From positions 2,294,001 to 2,358,000 of the forward strand of contig NZ_CP036402.1 in the NCBI RefSeq assembly GCF_004322855.1: 64,000 nucleotides of DNA, in the 5' to 3' direction. The translations under genes were made by a program, and so were the position numbers. This stretch comes from Egibacter rhizosphaerae (GTDB taxonomy: Bacteria; Actinomycetota; Nitriliruptoria; Euzebyales; Egibacteraceae). This document shows positions 34,556 to 43,336 of this stretch, in pieces (within the stretch, counting starts at the first letter, position 1; every line of letters begins with the position of its first letter). The notes beneath the pieces were generated by a model. It was not told where the DNA came from and searched no databases. It saw nothing but the letters and a program-made list of their open reading frames with translations.

Positions 34556-35436
34556 CCAACGAGCGAGCACGCTCGACCGAAGCGACGGGGCCGACCATCG
34601 AGGAGGCCGTCGCCGAGGCGTCAGTCGTCCTGGGCGCGGCCCCCCACGCGCTCGAGGTCGTGGTGCTGGAGCGGCCCACCAGAGGCTGGCTGCGGAGACG
34701 GCCGGCGCGCGTGTATGCGACGCGGCGCGACACCGAGAGCACGCTCCGCCACGAACCGCCCGGACCACAGCCCGAAGCACCTGCGGCCGACACAGACCAC
34801 GTGGCCGCGCAACGAGGCGAGGAGCCTACCGTGAGCGACACCACCGAACCCGACGCGATGGCCGACGGACAGGATCACGAGGCCTCGGAGTCGACCGATG
34901 AGGCGCCTGTTGACGAAGAGTTCGAGGGCGACGACACCGCCGAGGCGAGCGAGCTGACCCCGGAGCAGCGCATCGAGCAGCTCGACGAGGAGGCCGAGAT
35001 CGCGGCCGACTTCATCGAGGGGCTGCTCGATCAACTCGGCCTGCCGGGGGACATCGAGATCGTCGTCCGCGAGGAGCAGGCCCTGGTGAACATCTCGGAC
35101 GTGGGCACCGGCCTGCTCATCGGGCGCCGAGGCGCGACGCTAGAGGCCCTCCAAGAGCTCGTGCGCTGCGCGACGCAGCGGCGCACGGAGCGTCGAGCGC
35201 ACGTGCGCGTCGATATCGAGGGGTACCGAGAGCGTCAGGTCGAGAAGCTGCGCGACAAGTGCCGGGATGCGATCGCCCTCGCGAGGGAGAGCGGGGAACC
35301 CCAGCGGCTCGAGCCGATGGATCCCTACGAGCGCAAGATGATGCACGACATCATCGCCAAGGCGGGTGGAGTGACGTCGACGAGCGAGGGGGCGGAGCCC
35401 CGGCGCCGTGTGGTCATCCATCCCCTCGAGCAGTAG
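34552..35436 (+). CDS. khpB: KhpB/Jag RNA-binding protein (Jag-N, KH, R3H)
   Basis: 294 residues from GTG 34552-34554 in a four-base overlap with yidC. The N-terminal Jag domain (TIEEAVAEASVVLGAAPHAL, ERPTRGWLRRRPARV) is followed by an acidic linker of about 75 residues. Then come a KH domain (GTGLLIGRRGATLEALQELV, with the GxxG loop) and an R3H domain (MDPYERKMMHDIIAK, SEGAEPRRRVVIHP). KhpB binds small RNAs and mRNAs and in Firmicutes affects cell elongation. The linker, rich in Asp, Glu and Thr, is a possible phosphorylation target of PknB, by inference only. Confidence 0.93.
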   Translation: MTNERARSTEATGPTIEEAVAEASVVLGAAPHALEVVVLERPTRGWLRRRPARVYATRRDTESTLRHEPPGPQPEAPAADTDHVAAQRGEEPTVSDTTEPDAMADGQDHEASESTDEAPVDEEFEGDDTAEASELTPEQRIEQLDEEAEIAADFIEGLLDQLGLPGDIEIVVREEQALVNISDVGTGLLIGRRGATLEALQELVRCATQRRTERRAHVRVDIEGYRERQVEKLRDKCRDAIALARESGEPQRLEPMDPYERKMMHDIIAKAGGVTSTSEGAEPRRRVVIHPLEQ

Positions 35437-35583
35437 CTTCGTCGGGTCCCGGGTCGGTGGGAGCGAGGATCGCACCACCGGCCGCGCCGTCCGTGTGCGA
35501 GCGACGTGTCCGGCCGAGCGGATCGTCGGGTCCGACGACTGGGACGGCGCTGGGAGCGTCCGAGCCGTGAGGGTGGGGCGAGT

Positions 35584-36240
35584 GTGACGGAGGAGGCCGA
35601 GGAACGGCTCGACCGGTATGCGGAGCTCCTGCGGGACAGCCCCATCAATCTGGTCTCACGGGGTGCGCGGGCGTCCGTGCGCGAGCGACACATCGTGGAG
35701 AGCCGCGCTGTCGTCGAGCATCTCAATCCTCGCCCGGATAGCTCGTGGCTCGACCTCGGGACGGGTGGCGGGCTCCCCGGCATCGTGTTGGCGATCGAAC
35801 GTCCTGACGTCGAGGTGGTGCTCGCGGACGCCCGCGCGAAGAAGGTCCGCGAGGTGGAGCGCTTCTGCGCAGTGCTCGGTGTCGCGAACGCGGCTGTGCG
35901 GTGTGGACGGGCGGAGCAGTTAGCCCGCGATCCAGAGTTGCGCGGCAGGTTCGACGGGGTTCTCGTTCGCGCGCTGGGGACACTTCCGGTGGTCGCGGAA
36001 CTCGCCCGCGGCTTTGTGGGTCCCGGGGGCGAGATCGTGGCGGTGAAGGGTCCCGGGGTGGATGCCGAGCTTGAGGCTGGCCGCTCCGCCGCCGACATGC
36101 TCGGGCTTGACATCGAGTCCGTGGAGGAGGTGGCCGACGCCGCGACCGTGGTGCGGTTGGTGCGCTTCCGAGCAGTGGGCGCGCCTCCGGCTACGACACC
36201 ACGGGCTGACGGCGTCCCGCAGCGCCACCCCCTGGCCTGA
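35584..36240 (+). CDS. rsmG: 16S rRNA (guanine-N7) methyltransferase RsmG
   Basis: 218 residues from GTG 35584-35586; an upstream in-frame ATG at 35506 reads as Arg-rich and is less likely. The SAM-binding motif LDLGTGGGLPGIVLAIERPD and the Asp in VVLADARAKK are clear, and the SPINLVSRGARASVRERHIV region matches the GidB/RsmG N-terminus. It methylates G527 of 16S rRNA; loss gives low-level streptomycin resistance in many bacteria. It lies between khpB and parA, the standard origin-proximal order. Confidence 0.94.
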   Translation: MTEEAEERLDRYAELLRDSPINLVSRGARASVRERHIVESRAVVEHLNPRPDSSWLDLGTGGGLPGIVLAIERPDVEVVLADARAKKVREVERFCAVLGVANAAVRCGRAEQLARDPELRGRFDGVLVRALGTLPVVAELARGFVGPGGEIVAVKGPGVDAELEAGRSAADMLGLDIESVEEVADAATVVRLVRFRAVGAPPATTPRADGVPQRHPLA

Positions 36241-36376
36241 TCGGCGAAAGCCGACCGTGACGTGAGCGGGAGTGACAGGCTCGGACACGGGGGCGTCGGG
36301 AGCGATAGCCCGCGGTGACCTCTGTCGCGGTGGGCGCTGCCGAAGCCGCACGCTGGTCGCTGGCGGTGGGCACGGT

Positions 36377-36390
36377 GTTCCACGTGGAAC
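36377..36390. promoter_or_regulatory. parS site 1
   Basis: GTTCCACGTGGAAC, a perfect 14-bp palindrome and the GC-rich variant of the ParB-binding parS consensus (GTTTCACGTGAAAC). It lies about 520 bp upstream of parA. Confidence 0.85.
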
Positions 36391-36531
36391 GACGCGGCCT
36401 GGAGGCCGTGGCGGCCGGATCGCACGGATCGATCCAGGGGCGGAAGCCCGGAGGACAGCGAGGCCGTTTGACGGTGACCGCGGCGGCCGTCCGTAGTAGC
36501 CGGAGAACTGCCCGTCGCTGTTCCACCCCTG

Positions 36532-36545
36532 GTTCCACGTGGAAC
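36532..36545. promoter_or_regulatory. parS site 2
   Basis: A second identical palindrome, GTTCCACGTGGAAC, 155 bp from the first. It is preceded at 36520 by TTCCACCCC, a partial half-site. Confidence 0.85.
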
Positions 36546-36628
36546 GAACTCCCGGGCACCGGTTGGTCGGTCCGAGGAGCGAGGGATGGCGTGTCAGCCT
36601 GACTCGCCCGTTCGCTGACTGGCCGGCC

Positions 36629-36672
36629 GCGCGGTGCTGGAGTGGCCGATCGCGCGGTGCTGGAGTGGCCGA
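36629..36672 (+). repeat. Tandem duplication of 21 bp
   Basis: GCGCGGTGCTGGAGTGGCCGA occurs twice exactly, 23 bp apart, in the parA leader region. It may be a duplicated protein-binding site or simple slippage. Confidence 0.8.
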
Positions 36673-36900
36673 CCCCGCTGCTGGAACCGTGGGGCAAGCC
36701 AGCGCCTGACTCCGGGGGCCGCCTGGGCTCGTTCGGGCGCTATGCTCGCCGTGCCCGCCCTGACGTTGCAGCCGGGTCGGTGAGACTGGGACGCGTACCG
36801 TGCTGCGTCCGAGGTCGCCCCGTTGTGGATGTCTGGTGGCTCGGTGCCGGTGAGCGGGCACCATGGTCCCGGCTCTCCGCCCAGAGGAAGGAGCGAGCCC

Positions 36901-37737
36901 GTGAGCGCTTCGGCAGAGGTGGAAGCCCCCTCGGGGCGCGTGATCGCGGTCGCGAACCAGAAGGGTGGGGTGGGCAAGACAACCACTGCGGTGAACCTGG
37001 CAGCAGCACTGGCCGAGCAAGGGCACCGGGTGCTTCTGGCCGACCTCGATCCCCAGGGGAATGCGACCTCGGGGGTCGGCATGCGGGGCGCACAGGACAC
37101 GGCCACGATCTACGAGATGCTCCTCGGGGACGCCACCTTCGCGGACGGTGAACAGGCCACGGCCTGGAGCAACCTCTCCCTCATCGCCTCAACCATCGAC
37201 TTGGCGGGAGCGGAGATCGAGCTGGTCAGTGCGTTCAGCCGGGAGCAGAAGCTGCGCCGTGCGCTCGAGCCGGCGCGGGAGGTCTACGACCTCATCGTGA
37301 TCGACTGCCCACCCAGTCTCGGCTTGCTGACCGTCAACGCGCTCACCGCCGCTGATGGGGTGCTGGTCCCGATCCAGTGCGAGTACTACGCCCTCGAGGG
37401 TCTCGGCGCCCTCCAGCGAAACGTGGAGCTGGTCCGGACGAACCTGAACCCGGGCCTGGAGATCATCGGCTACGTGCTCACGATGCACGATGGGCGAACC
37501 CGGCTGAGCCAGCAGGTGTCGGCAGAGGTGACGGGACACTTCGGTGAGCGCGTCTGCAAGACCCGAGTCCCACGGTCCGTACGCCTGGCGGAAGCGCCCT
37601 CGTACGCACAGCCGATCACGGTCTTCGACCCGGCCTCCCGGGGAGCGATCGCGTACCACCGGTTGGCTCGTGAGCTCGTGGAGCGACTCGCCTCACTCGG
37701 TACCCCTGCCCCGATTGCCGGAGGACCACGCGCATGA
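36901..37737 (+). CDS. parA: Chromosome-partitioning ATPase ParA
   Basis: 278 residues from GTG 36901-36903, after GGAAGGAGCG. The deviant Walker A motif is QKGGVGKTTTAVNLAAALAE; the A' motif DLDPQGNATSGVG and Walker B VIDCPPSLGLLTVNAL follow. ParA forms ATP-dependent gradients on DNA that pull ParB-parS complexes apart; in actinobacteria it also links to polar growth. The stop overlaps the parB start (ATGA). Length is typical. Confidence 0.97.
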   Translation: MSASAEVEAPSGRVIAVANQKGGVGKTTTAVNLAAALAEQGHRVLLADLDPQGNATSGVGMRGAQDTATIYEMLLGDATFADGEQATAWSNLSLIASTIDLAGAEIELVSAFSREQKLRRALEPAREVYDLIVIDCPPSLGLLTVNALTAADGVLVPIQCEYYALEGLGALQRNVELVRTNLNPGLEIIGYVLTMHDGRTRLSQQVSAEVTGHFGERVCKTRVPRSVRLAEAPSYAQPITVFDPASRGAIAYHRLARELVERLASLGTPAPIAGGPRA

Positions 37738-38675
37738 GTCGCCAAGGGGGTCTCGGCCGCGGACTCGACGCTCTCATCCCGACGGCCACGGAGGGGCGGA
37801 GCGGCCTGCTCACGCTGCGCCTGGGCGCGATCGTGCCGAATCGGCGACAGCCGCGGGAGGACTTCGACGAACAGGGCCTGGAGGAGTTGGCGCAGTCGTT
37901 GCGGCAGCTCGGCATGCTCCAGCCGGTCCTGGTGCGGCCGGTCGAGGACGGCAAGTACGAGCTGATCGCCGGGGAGCGTCGGTATCGCGCCGCCCAGATC
38001 GCGGGACTCGAGGAGATCCCGGCGCTGGTGCGGGCCACCGACGACAGCGACCTGCTGACCGAGGCGCTGGTCGAGAACATCCATCGCGTCGACCTGAACC
38101 CGCTCGAGGAGGCCGCGGGGATGCAACAGCTTCTCGACGACTTCGGGTTGACCCACGACGAGCTCGCCGATCGCATCGGGAAATCCCGGCCGTCGATCAC
38201 GAACACCCTGCGGCTCCTCTCGCTGGGGCCGGAGCTGCAGAAGCGGGTCGCGACGGGTGCACTGCGGCCCGGTCACGCGCGGGCGTTGCTGGCGATCAAG
38301 GACGAGAACGAGCAGGAGCGCATCGCCCAGCGGGTCGTCGCTGAAGGGCTGTCCGTTCGAGCGACCGAAGAACTCGCGCGCAAGGGCGCCGCCGGGTCCG
38401 CTCGCACGAAACCGGACAGTGGAGACGGCACGGGGGAACGATCGGGAGGCCGCGGATCGGATGAGGCGAACCGGCGCGGCGGGAGCCGTGGGCGGTCCTC
38501 ACTCCCCCACCTCGAGGAGGCGCTGAGCGACGCGCTCGCAACGCAGGTGCGGATCGAGGGAAGCGCCGACCGGGGTCGGATCGTCGTGGACTATGCAGGC
38601 TCCGAAGACCTGGAGCGGCTGCTGGCGATCCTTGGTGCACGAACTGGCGAGGAGCTCGGCCACGAGCAGCCATAA
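37734..38675 (+). CDS. parB: Chromosome-partitioning protein ParB
   Basis: 313 residues. The CTP-binding N-domain shows RRQPREDFDEQGLEELAQSL and GERRYRAAQIAGL; the central helix-turn-helix is in TEALVENIHRVDLNPLEEAA and LADRIGKSRPSITNTLRLLS; and the C-terminal dimer domain is in HLEEALSDALATQVRIEGSA. It loads at parS sites (36377, 36532 and 39965) and spreads as a CTP clamp. A Gly/Ser/Arg-rich linker separates the last two parts. Confidence 0.97.
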   Translation: MSRQGGLGRGLDALIPTATEGRSGLLTLRLGAIVPNRRQPREDFDEQGLEELAQSLRQLGMLQPVLVRPVEDGKYELIAGERRYRAAQIAGLEEIPALVRATDDSDLLTEALVENIHRVDLNPLEEAAGMQQLLDDFGLTHDELADRIGKSRPSITNTLRLLSLGPELQKRVATGALRPGHARALLAIKDENEQERIAQRVVAEGLSVRATEELARKGAAGSARTKPDSGDGTGERSGGRGSDEANRRGGSRGRSSLPHLEEALSDALATQVRIEGSADRGRIVVDYAGSEDLERLLAILGARTGEELGHEQP

Positions 38676-38780
38676 CGCGACGAGTTCGTGCTTCTGGCCG
38701 CTGTCAGCGCACCCTTCGACGAATCTCTTGCGGTTCGGGTTCCACGCCCGGGAGATCGGCACTCGTGGCGTCGTCGCAGG

Positions 38781-39707
38781 TCAGCGGCGAAGTGCGAGCT
38801 GCACCAAGCGCTCACACAGCTCGTCGAAACCGATGCCGGCCGCCTCGGCGGCCATGGGCACCAGCGACGTCTCGGTCATGCCCGGGCAGGTGTCCAACTC
38901 GAGCAGCCATGGTTGGCCATCGGCGTCAACGATCAGGTCCGCCCGAGTGATGTCCCGGCAACCGGCGAGCTCCCATGCGCGCAGTGCGACCTGCTCGGCC
39001 TCCCCCCGCGTCCGGTCGTCGAGCCGTGCCGGCGCGTAGAAGTCCGCGGCGCCGTGGGTGTACCGGGCGGAGAAGTCGTACTGACCCGTCTTGGGGACGA
39101 TCTCCACGGCCGGCAGGGCCTCCCCGTCGAGGATGGCGATGGCAACCTCGGACCCTCGGACGAAGCGTTCCGCCAGAGCGACGTCGTAGTAGCTCAGCGC
39201 GCTGACGAGGCCCGCGCGGAGATCGTCGTCCCCATCGACCACGCGCACCCCCATGAAAGCACCGCCCTGCGCTGGCTTGACCACCAGCGGCGAGCCCAGC
39301 CGCTCGATGATGCGGGGCAGCGCGGACGCGGCGCCGAGGTCCCGGATGGCCTCGCTGCTCACCGGTACCCAGTCGGGCGTCGGGATCCCGTGGCGCGCGG
39401 AGAGGCCCTTGAACACGCCCTTGTCCCACGCGATCGCGGAAGCCGTCGCGTCGGGCCCGGTGTACGGGATCCCCATGAGGTCCAGCAGCGCTTGGACGGT
39501 TCCGTCCTCCCCCGACTTGCCGTGCAACGCCAGAAAGACCACGTCGAAGGTCTTCTCGGACAACCGCTCGACCAGGGCGCTATCGAGGTCGAGGAGCTCA
39601 ACCTCGTGTCCGCGGTCGGTCAGGGCATCGGCGACCCGGCCCCCCGAGCGGAGGCTGACATCCCGTTCGAGGCTCAGACCGCCCGCAACCACCGCGACGC
39701 CCGTCAA
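38781..39707 (-). CDS. ddl: D-alanine--D-alanine ligase
   Basis: 308 residues from TTG 39705-39707, which overlaps the aminotransferase stop (TTGA) and has GGAGAG upstream; it is the natural start since the protein then begins TGVAVVAGGLSLERDVSLRS. The ATP-grasp fold shows HGKSGEDGTVQALLDLMGIP, KPAQGGAFMGVRVV, EVAIAILDGEALPAVEI and the metal-binding ELDTCPGMTETSLVP. It makes the D-Ala-D-Ala end of the peptidoglycan precursor in the cytoplasm. The end is convergent with parB. Being slightly short is normal for this subgroup. Confidence 0.93.
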   Translation of the reverse strand: MTGVAVVAGGLSLERDVSLRSGGRVADALTDRGHEVELLDLDSALVERLSEKTFDVVFLALHGKSGEDGTVQALLDLMGIPYTGPDATASAIAWDKGVFKGLSARHGIPTPDWVPVSSEAIRDLGAASALPRIIERLGSPLVVKPAQGGAFMGVRVVDGDDDLRAGLVSALSYYDVALAERFVRGSEVAIAILDGEALPAVEIVPKTGQYDFSARYTHGAADFYAPARLDDRTRGEAEQVALRAWELAGCRDITRADLIVDADGQPWLLELDTCPGMTETSLVPMAAEAAGIGFDELCERLVQLALRR

Positions 39708-40951
39708 TGGTGCTCTCCGTACATCGCGTCGCGGAGTTCGGCTTCGGTGCGGACGACACTGCCGAGTCGTCGGACGCCTTCGCGGATGCGGTCGGGCGTC
39801 GGGTAACAGTAGCTGAGCCGCATGTGCTCTCCCCCGCTGCCGTCGGCGAAGAACGCAGCACCCGGTACGTATGCCACGCGCGCGTTGAGCGCCTTGGGGA
39901 GCAGCTCCCGCGCGTCCATGCCCGGCGGCAGGGAGAGCCACACGAAGAATCCCCCAGCCGGGATGTTCCACGTGGAACCCTCGGGCATCTCAGCGGTGAG
40001 CTCGCTCAGCATCGCGTCGGACCGTTCGCGATGCCCGTCCCGGAACGCCTCGATCAGTCCCTGCCAGTCCTGGGTCGAGAGCCAGCGGTTCGCCAGAAGC
40101 TGCGTGAGGTTGGACTGACAAAGATCCGCGGCCTCCTTGAGCAGCACGAACTTCTCCCGGAGCGGACCCGGCGCGGCGATCCAGCCGACACGGATGCCCG
40201 GGGAGAAGATCTTCGACAGTGTGCCGATGTAGATCGTTCGCTCGGGCACCAGGCTACGCAGCGCCGTGCGCATCTCCCCCTTGAAATCGAGGAGCCCGTA
40301 GGGGTTGTCCTCGACGATCAGCAGGTCCTCCCGCGCCGCGATCTCGGCCAGTTGCTGCCGGCGCCCCTCGGAAAGGGACACTCCAGCGGGATTCTGATGG
40401 TTGGGCACGGTGTACAAGAACTTGGGTCGGCGGCCACTCGCCCGGATCCGGCCCAGCCGCTCGGCGAGGACATCCGGGGCGATGCCGTCGCCATCCATCG
40501 GCACGTGCATGACCTCGGCCTCGTAGGCGGAGAAGGCGCTGAGGGCGCCGACGTAGGACGGACCCTCGGCGAGGACGACGTCCCCGGGGTTGCACAACAG
40601 CTTCGCGGTCAGATCGAGCGCCTGCTGGCCCCCGGTGGTCACGACGAGCTCATCGGCATGGGCCGGGACGCCCTCGTGGTCCATCACGTGGGCGAGTTGT
40701 TCACGCAGTGGCGCGTGCCCCTGGCCTCCGCCGTACTGGAGCGCGACGGATCCCTCTTCGGCGATCACCTGCCGTGCCAGGTCGCCCACCGCGTCGAGGT
40801 CCAATGCCGACAGGAAGGGCATCCCACCGGCCAGCGACACCACCTCGGGGCGATTCGCCACCGCGAACAGCGCTCGGATCTCGCTTGCCGCCATACCGCG
40901 TGTGCGGGCAGCGAAGTGCGCCTCGTAGCTGTCCAGGCGGATCTCGCTCAC
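39704..40951 (-). CDS. PLP-dependent aminotransferase (class I/II, LysN/MocR-like)
   Basis: 415 residues from GTG 40949-40951 behind GAGGAG. Fold type I features: ALQYGGGQGHAPLREQLAHV, TTGGQQALDLTAKLLCNPGD, YTVPNHQNPAGVSLSEGRRQ, the PLP Lys in IGTLSKIFSPGIRVGW, and AGGFFVWLSLPPGMD. The segment resembles 2-aminoadipate or valine-pyruvate aminotransferases more than AspC. The substrate is not clear; the overlap with ddl suggests it may supply or recycle an amino acid for the wall, an inference. A perfect parS palindrome lies inside (39965-39978). Confidence 0.9.
   Translation of the reverse strand: MSEIRLDSYEAHFAARTRGMAASEIRALFAVANRPEVVSLAGGMPFLSALDLDAVGDLARQVIAEEGSVALQYGGGQGHAPLREQLAHVMDHEGVPAHADELVVTTGGQQALDLTAKLLCNPGDVVLAEGPSYVGALSAFSAYEAEVMHVPMDGDGIAPDVLAERLGRIRASGRRPKFLYTVPNHQNPAGVSLSEGRRQQLAEIAAREDLLIVEDNPYGLLDFKGEMRTALRSLVPERTIYIGTLSKIFSPGIRVGWIAAPGPLREKFVLLKEAADLCQSNLTQLLANRWLSTQDWQGLIEAFRDGHRERSDAMLSELTAEMPEGSTWNIPAGGFFVWLSLPPGMDARELLPKALNARVAYVPGAAFFADGSGGEHMRLSYCYPTPDRIREGVRRLGSVVRTEAELRDAMYGEHH
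39965..39978. promoter_or_regulatory. parS site 3, inside the aminotransferase gene
   Basis: GTTCCACGTGGAAC within the coding sequence, reading as part of ..GSTWNIP.. on the minus strand. It is about 3.4 kb from the two intergenic sites, consistent with a parS cluster around parAB. Confidence 0.8.
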
Positions 40952-41065
40952 CGTGTGCTCCTCGCCGTGGGTGACCGCTGCAGAGTAGCGTTGCAGGCAC
41001 CGGGGAACCTGGGACCATCCACGCCACGCCCGGTCCGGACGTTCGAGCGATCGAGGAGGAGAAGC

Positions 41066-41308
41066 GTGAGGGCTCCACGAAACCGCTCCGAAGGAGCGCA
41101 TCGTGCCGCTCGCGTGAGCCACCCGAGCGTCGTCGCGCTGGCGCTGGCCCCGCAGGCAGTGGCGGCTCGCGAGGACGGCCCCCGCGCCGGGCGCACGATC
41201 GTTCGTGCCGTCGTGGGCTTGCTGATGGGCGTGGGGCTGGGGTTCGTGATCGCTGCGGCACTGCCCCGTCGCCGCGCTTGGGAGACGGGCCCGGGTGGCG
41301 CTCCCTGA
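41066..41308 (+). CDS. Small single-helix membrane protein
   Basis: 80 residues starting at GTG 41066-41068 behind an excellent GAGGAGGAG site. A basic N-terminus and a middle segment (HPSVVALALAPQAVAAREDG) lead to one membrane helix (VRAVVGLLMGVGLGFVIAAA) and a basic end. The gene lies in the 406-bp space between divergent neighbours. No family is recognised; the strong ribosome site is the main support. Confidence 0.5.
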   Translation: MRAPRNRSEGAHRAARVSHPSVVALALAPQAVAAREDGPRAGRTIVRAVVGLLMGVGLGFVIAAALPRRRAWETGPGGAP

Positions 41309-41357
41309 CCCGGCGTGGCCTCACGGCCCCGGTGCAGCGATCGGGCGCCCGACGAGC

Positions 41358-42503
41358 TCAGTGGGTGGACGCTCCGACGTGCTCGATGATCGACTCGCCC
41401 GCTGAGGCACCGTAGCCCGACGTCGAGAAGAAGCGCGCGAGGGAGCTGGCCAAGGCGTCGGCCAGGGAGTCCTGCCATTGAGGGTCGACCAGGCGAGCCG
41501 CGTCACGCGGCGACGTCAAGAAGCCCGGCTCGGTGATGACAGCCGGCATGCGCGTCTCGCGCAGGAGGGTCCAGGTGACGGGGTGCACCCGGCAATCGGG
41601 CAGCCATCCGGCGCTGGCGACTCCCGCATGGATGTGCTCGGCCAGACGCCTCCCGGCTTCCGAAGTGGCGTGCAGAGAACCGAAGTAGTAGCTCGCCGTA
41701 CCGGCGGCGCGGGGGTTGTGGTGGGCGTTGACCCCGATTCCGAGGACGACGTCGCTACCCAGTTCGTTGGCGAGACGCGCGCGCTCGCTCGGGGGCGGGT
41801 CCGTGTCCGGTCCGCGGCTCAAGGTGGCCTCGGCGCCGAGCGCGGCCAGGCGCCCGACGAGGCGTGTGGCGACCTCCCAGGTGACGACATGGCCAGGCGC
41901 ACCGTCCGGGCTCGTCGGCCCCGAGTGGCCGACGCCGAACCCCGGATCGACGAGGATACGGGTGCCGGGTAGCCCGCGGCCGGCGAGGCGCCGCAGCGCC
42001 TCACGTTCGCGGACTCGTGTGCTGACACCGGGCGACTGGTGGTCGCGTTGCAAGCGCATGAGGGCTCGGATCGTCGCGTCGCCAGCGACACCGTCGACGG
42101 CCAACCCCGTGTTGCGCTGGAACTCCTCGACGGCGGCGCGCGTCAGCCGCCCGAAGATGGCGTCCTCCGGGCCGGCGTCGAAGCCCAACTGCCCGAGTCG
42201 GCGTTGTAGCTCGAGCACGTCGTCGCCGCGCATCGGTGTGCGCGAGTGCCACAGGAGCCGGTCGCCCAGGGTGTAGCTGGCCTCGACCAGCGCCTCCCAG
42301 GTCTCCTGGCCGATGACGCCGTTCGCGGGCAGGCCGCGTCGCCGCTGGAACGCCCGGACGGCCGCGAGCGTCGCGGCGCCGAAGTGCCCGTCGAGGGGAA
42401 GGGATGGGTCGACGATGCGCGCGAGTCGCTCCTGGACGTCGCGCACGGCGGGCCCTTCGTCACCCGCGACGATGCGGGGCGGGGCCTGCTCGTCCCTGAC
42501 CAT
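41358..42503 (-). CDS. cwlM: CwlM-like protein: two peptidoglycan-binding domains plus degenerate amidase domain
   Basis: 381 residues with no signal peptide, so presumably cytoplasmic. Two PG_binding_1 domains (GPAVRDVQERLARIVDPSLP and ..FQRRRGLPANGVIGQETW.., then LELQRRLGQLGFDAGPEDAI and ..FQRNTGLAVDGVAG..) precede an Amidase_3 fold. In active enzymes the metal His residues lie in DPGHGG and SIHAN. Here these read DPGFGVG and GIGVNA, so both are lost; the Glu in ITEPGFLTS remains. Mycobacterial CwlM in the same position is a PknB substrate that activates MurA and binds MurJ and FhaA. The sequence fits such a regulatory role. Confidence 0.88.
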   Translation of the reverse strand: MVRDEQAPPRIVAGDEGPAVRDVQERLARIVDPSLPLDGHFGAATLAAVRAFQRRRGLPANGVIGQETWEALVEASYTLGDRLLWHSRTPMRGDDVLELQRRLGQLGFDAGPEDAIFGRLTRAAVEEFQRNTGLAVDGVAGDATIRALMRLQRDHQSPGVSTRVREREALRRLAGRGLPGTRILVDPGFGVGHSGPTSPDGAPGHVVTWEVATRLVGRLAALGAEATLSRGPDTDPPPSERARLANELGSDVVLGIGVNAHHNPRAAGTASYYFGSLHATSEAGRRLAEHIHAGVASAGWLPDCRVHPVTWTLLRETRMPAVITEPGFLTSPRDAARLVDPQWQDSLADALASSLARFFSTSGYGASAGESIIEHVGASTH

Positions 42504-42556
42504 CGAAGCCGCTGTCCCTTCGCCGGGCGATAGCTTAGCCGATCGCCGGGCCGTGG

Positions 42557-42880
42557 CTAGCCAACGACCTCGTCCACGTCGGCGAGGAGTTCGTTCTTGC
42601 CCTTCGCACCGACGATGCGCTTGGCCTCCTCGCCCTCCTTGAGGAGCAGAAGCGTCGGGATCGACATGACGCGGTACCGGCGCGCGACGTCAGGGTTCTC
42701 GTCCACGTTCAGCTTGAGGACCTTCAGGTCGTCGCTGCGTTCGCTCGCGATCTCGTCGACGATCGGGCTCACGATGCGGCACGGGCCGCACCATTCCGCC
42801 CAGAAGTCGACGAGGACCGGCTTCTCGGCCCCCTCGACCTCCGCCTTCCACTCCTGGTCCGTCACGGGTTGTGCGCTCAT
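42557..42880 (-). CDS. trxA: Thioredoxin
   Basis: 107 residues with the active site [20 protein letters not shown], the cis-Pro in [13 protein letters not shown] and a normal length. It reduces disulfides in the cytosol and is itself reduced by TrxB encoded upstream on the same strand. A 456-bp spacer with a strong terminator-like hairpin (43078-43113) lies between the two genes, so trxA likely has its own promoter. Confidence 0.97.
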   Translation of the reverse strand: MSAQPVTDQEWKAEVEGAEKPVLVDFWAEWCGPCRIVSPIVDEIASERSDDLKVLKLNVDENPDVARRYRVMSIPTLLLLKEGEEAKRIVGAKGKNELLADVDEVVG

Positions 42881-43336
42881 CGTCTTGCGCCTCCGAAATG
42901 GTGGTCTGATCGGATCGCGGTCGCTCGTTCACCGCGCGGATACTGGGCGGTAAACGCCCCGCGATCGACGGCTATTCCGGCCGCGGGGAAGCGACGCGGG
43001 CGGTCGGTGGGACCGTACCGCTGCGAGGGTCCGGCAACACTCGGCCCTGTCGGTACATCCTGCGTGGGCCGCTGGCGGAAAATGAGGCGAGGGGCGCCGG
43101 AGCGCCCCTCGCCAGCGGCTCGGATGACGGGGGGACAGCCGAACCGCGTCCGATTGCCGCGCCTGCGGCAGACCGGGAACCGACATCGCGTGTTCGGGGA
43201 GTCTACCCGCAATCTCTCGCCTTACCCAAGTATTCGGGCCCTTGTGTCTACTGGAGCGGGCCCGGGGATCGGTCAGGCGCGGACCATCTCCCGCCGGTCG
43301 CCGGAAGGGCCCGCGGACCACCAGTCCCCGCTCCAG
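42881..43336. other. trxB-trxA intergenic region
   Basis: 456 bp without a gene. Besides the terminator at 43078-43113 it contains paired inverted segments near the trxB end: ACTGGAGCGGG (43250-43260) with CCCGCTCCAGT (43327-43337), and GCGGGCCC (43256-43263) with GGGCCCGC (43308-43315). These could fold as a long imperfect hairpin just after the trxB stop. The trxA promoter should lie between 42881 and 43077. Confidence 0.6.
43078..43113 (-). terminator. Intrinsic terminator after trxB
   Basis: On the minus strand a perfect 12-bp stem GGCGAGGGGCGC / GCGCCCCTCGCC with a 4-base loop is followed by TCATTTTCC. A second possible stem (43068-43077 with 43110-43119, 10 bp) shares four bases with the first, so the two structures exclude each other in part. 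Confidence 0.7.

Larger units (their letters stand above)
36241..36900. other. rsmG-parA intergenic region with two parS sites
   Basis: 660 bp without a gene. It holds two perfect parS-type palindromes (36377-36390 and 36532-36545) and a 21-bp direct repeat with 23-bp period (36629-36649 and 36652-36672). The parA promoter probably lies in the last 200 bp; a GGAAGGAG ribosome site precedes the parA GTG. Confidence 0.7.
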
